A stretch of 5,214 nt of DNA from Methanobacteriota archaeon (GTDB lineage Archaea; Thermoplasmatota; Poseidoniia; Poseidoniales; Poseidoniaceae), in contig JAAZUV010000112.1 in NCBI GenBank assembly GCA_018623995.1, positions 1 to 5,214 of the forward strand. Direction: 5' to 3'. Numbering within the stretch: position 1 is the first letter of the stretch; every line of letters starts with the position of its first letter. Positions 5,210 to 5,214 of the stretch are shown here, piece by piece. The notes under the pieces are model-generated. The model was not told the DNA's origin. It saw nothing but the letters and a program-made list of their open reading frames with translations, and did not search any database. The translations under genes and the position numbers were made by a program.

Positions 5210-5214
5210 ACGTT

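Noticed and set aside
1..5214. Mobile element, CRISPR array, toxin-antitoxin, defence system, tRNA or rRNA gene
   Set aside because: I looked on both strands and found no repeats, transposase or integrase motifs, nuclease or toxin signatures, or tRNA-like folds. The window is filled by housekeeping and two or three unknown genes.

Overview
The window is archaeal. Its left 4.5 kb is a tightly packed run of plus-strand genes that forms the archaeal exosome superoperon. In order these are the last codons of an upstream gene (probably rrp4), the exosome ring subunits Rrp41 and Rrp42, ribosomal protein L37Ae, the KEOPS subunit Pcc1, prefoldin beta, a DHH-DHHA1 phosphoesterase and an uncharacterised helical-repeat protein. 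These families and this order are known from Archaea. The moderate base composition, strong use of CGA for arginine, TTG starts and lack of rpoP after the L37Ae gene would suit an uncultured euryarchaeal or Thermoplasmatota lineage such as marine group II (Poseidoniales). That lineage is inference and was not tested.

Layout: 1-23 is the tail of the upstream CDS. Then come rrp41 (23-751), rrp42 (751-1536), the L37Ae gene (1537-1893, TTG start), pcc1 (best start 1899, to 2165), the prefoldin beta gene (2162-2476), the DHH phosphoesterase (2473-3465, TTG start) and the helical-repeat protein (3462-4511). Every junction is an overlap of 1 or 4 bases, an abutment or a gap of a few bases, and most starts have a clear Shine-Dalgarno sequence inside the preceding gene. 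This points to one polycistronic, translationally coupled message. Its promoter lies to the left of the window.

From 4497 to the right edge the genes run the other way: an uncharacterised acidic protein (stop at 4922, start at 5209 or beyond the window) followed by a Nudix hydrolase (4913-4497). The Nudix gene converges on the operon and overlaps its last gene by 15 bases. A 14-base perfect palindrome lies at that junction.

Functionally, the operon joins 3'-5' RNA decay (Rrp41/42 with the presumed Rrp4), a possible scavenger of very short oligonucleotides (DHH-DHHA1), the ribosome (L37Ae), tRNA t6A modification (Pcc1/KEOPS) and folding of new proteins (prefoldin). All of these scale with translation and growth. 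I found no mobile element, CRISPR array, tRNA or rRNA gene, and no gene-free stretch over 300 bases. The least explained parts are the 349-residue helical protein, the changed motif I of the DHH enzyme, the acidic tail on L37Ae and the right-hand pair of minus-strand genes.
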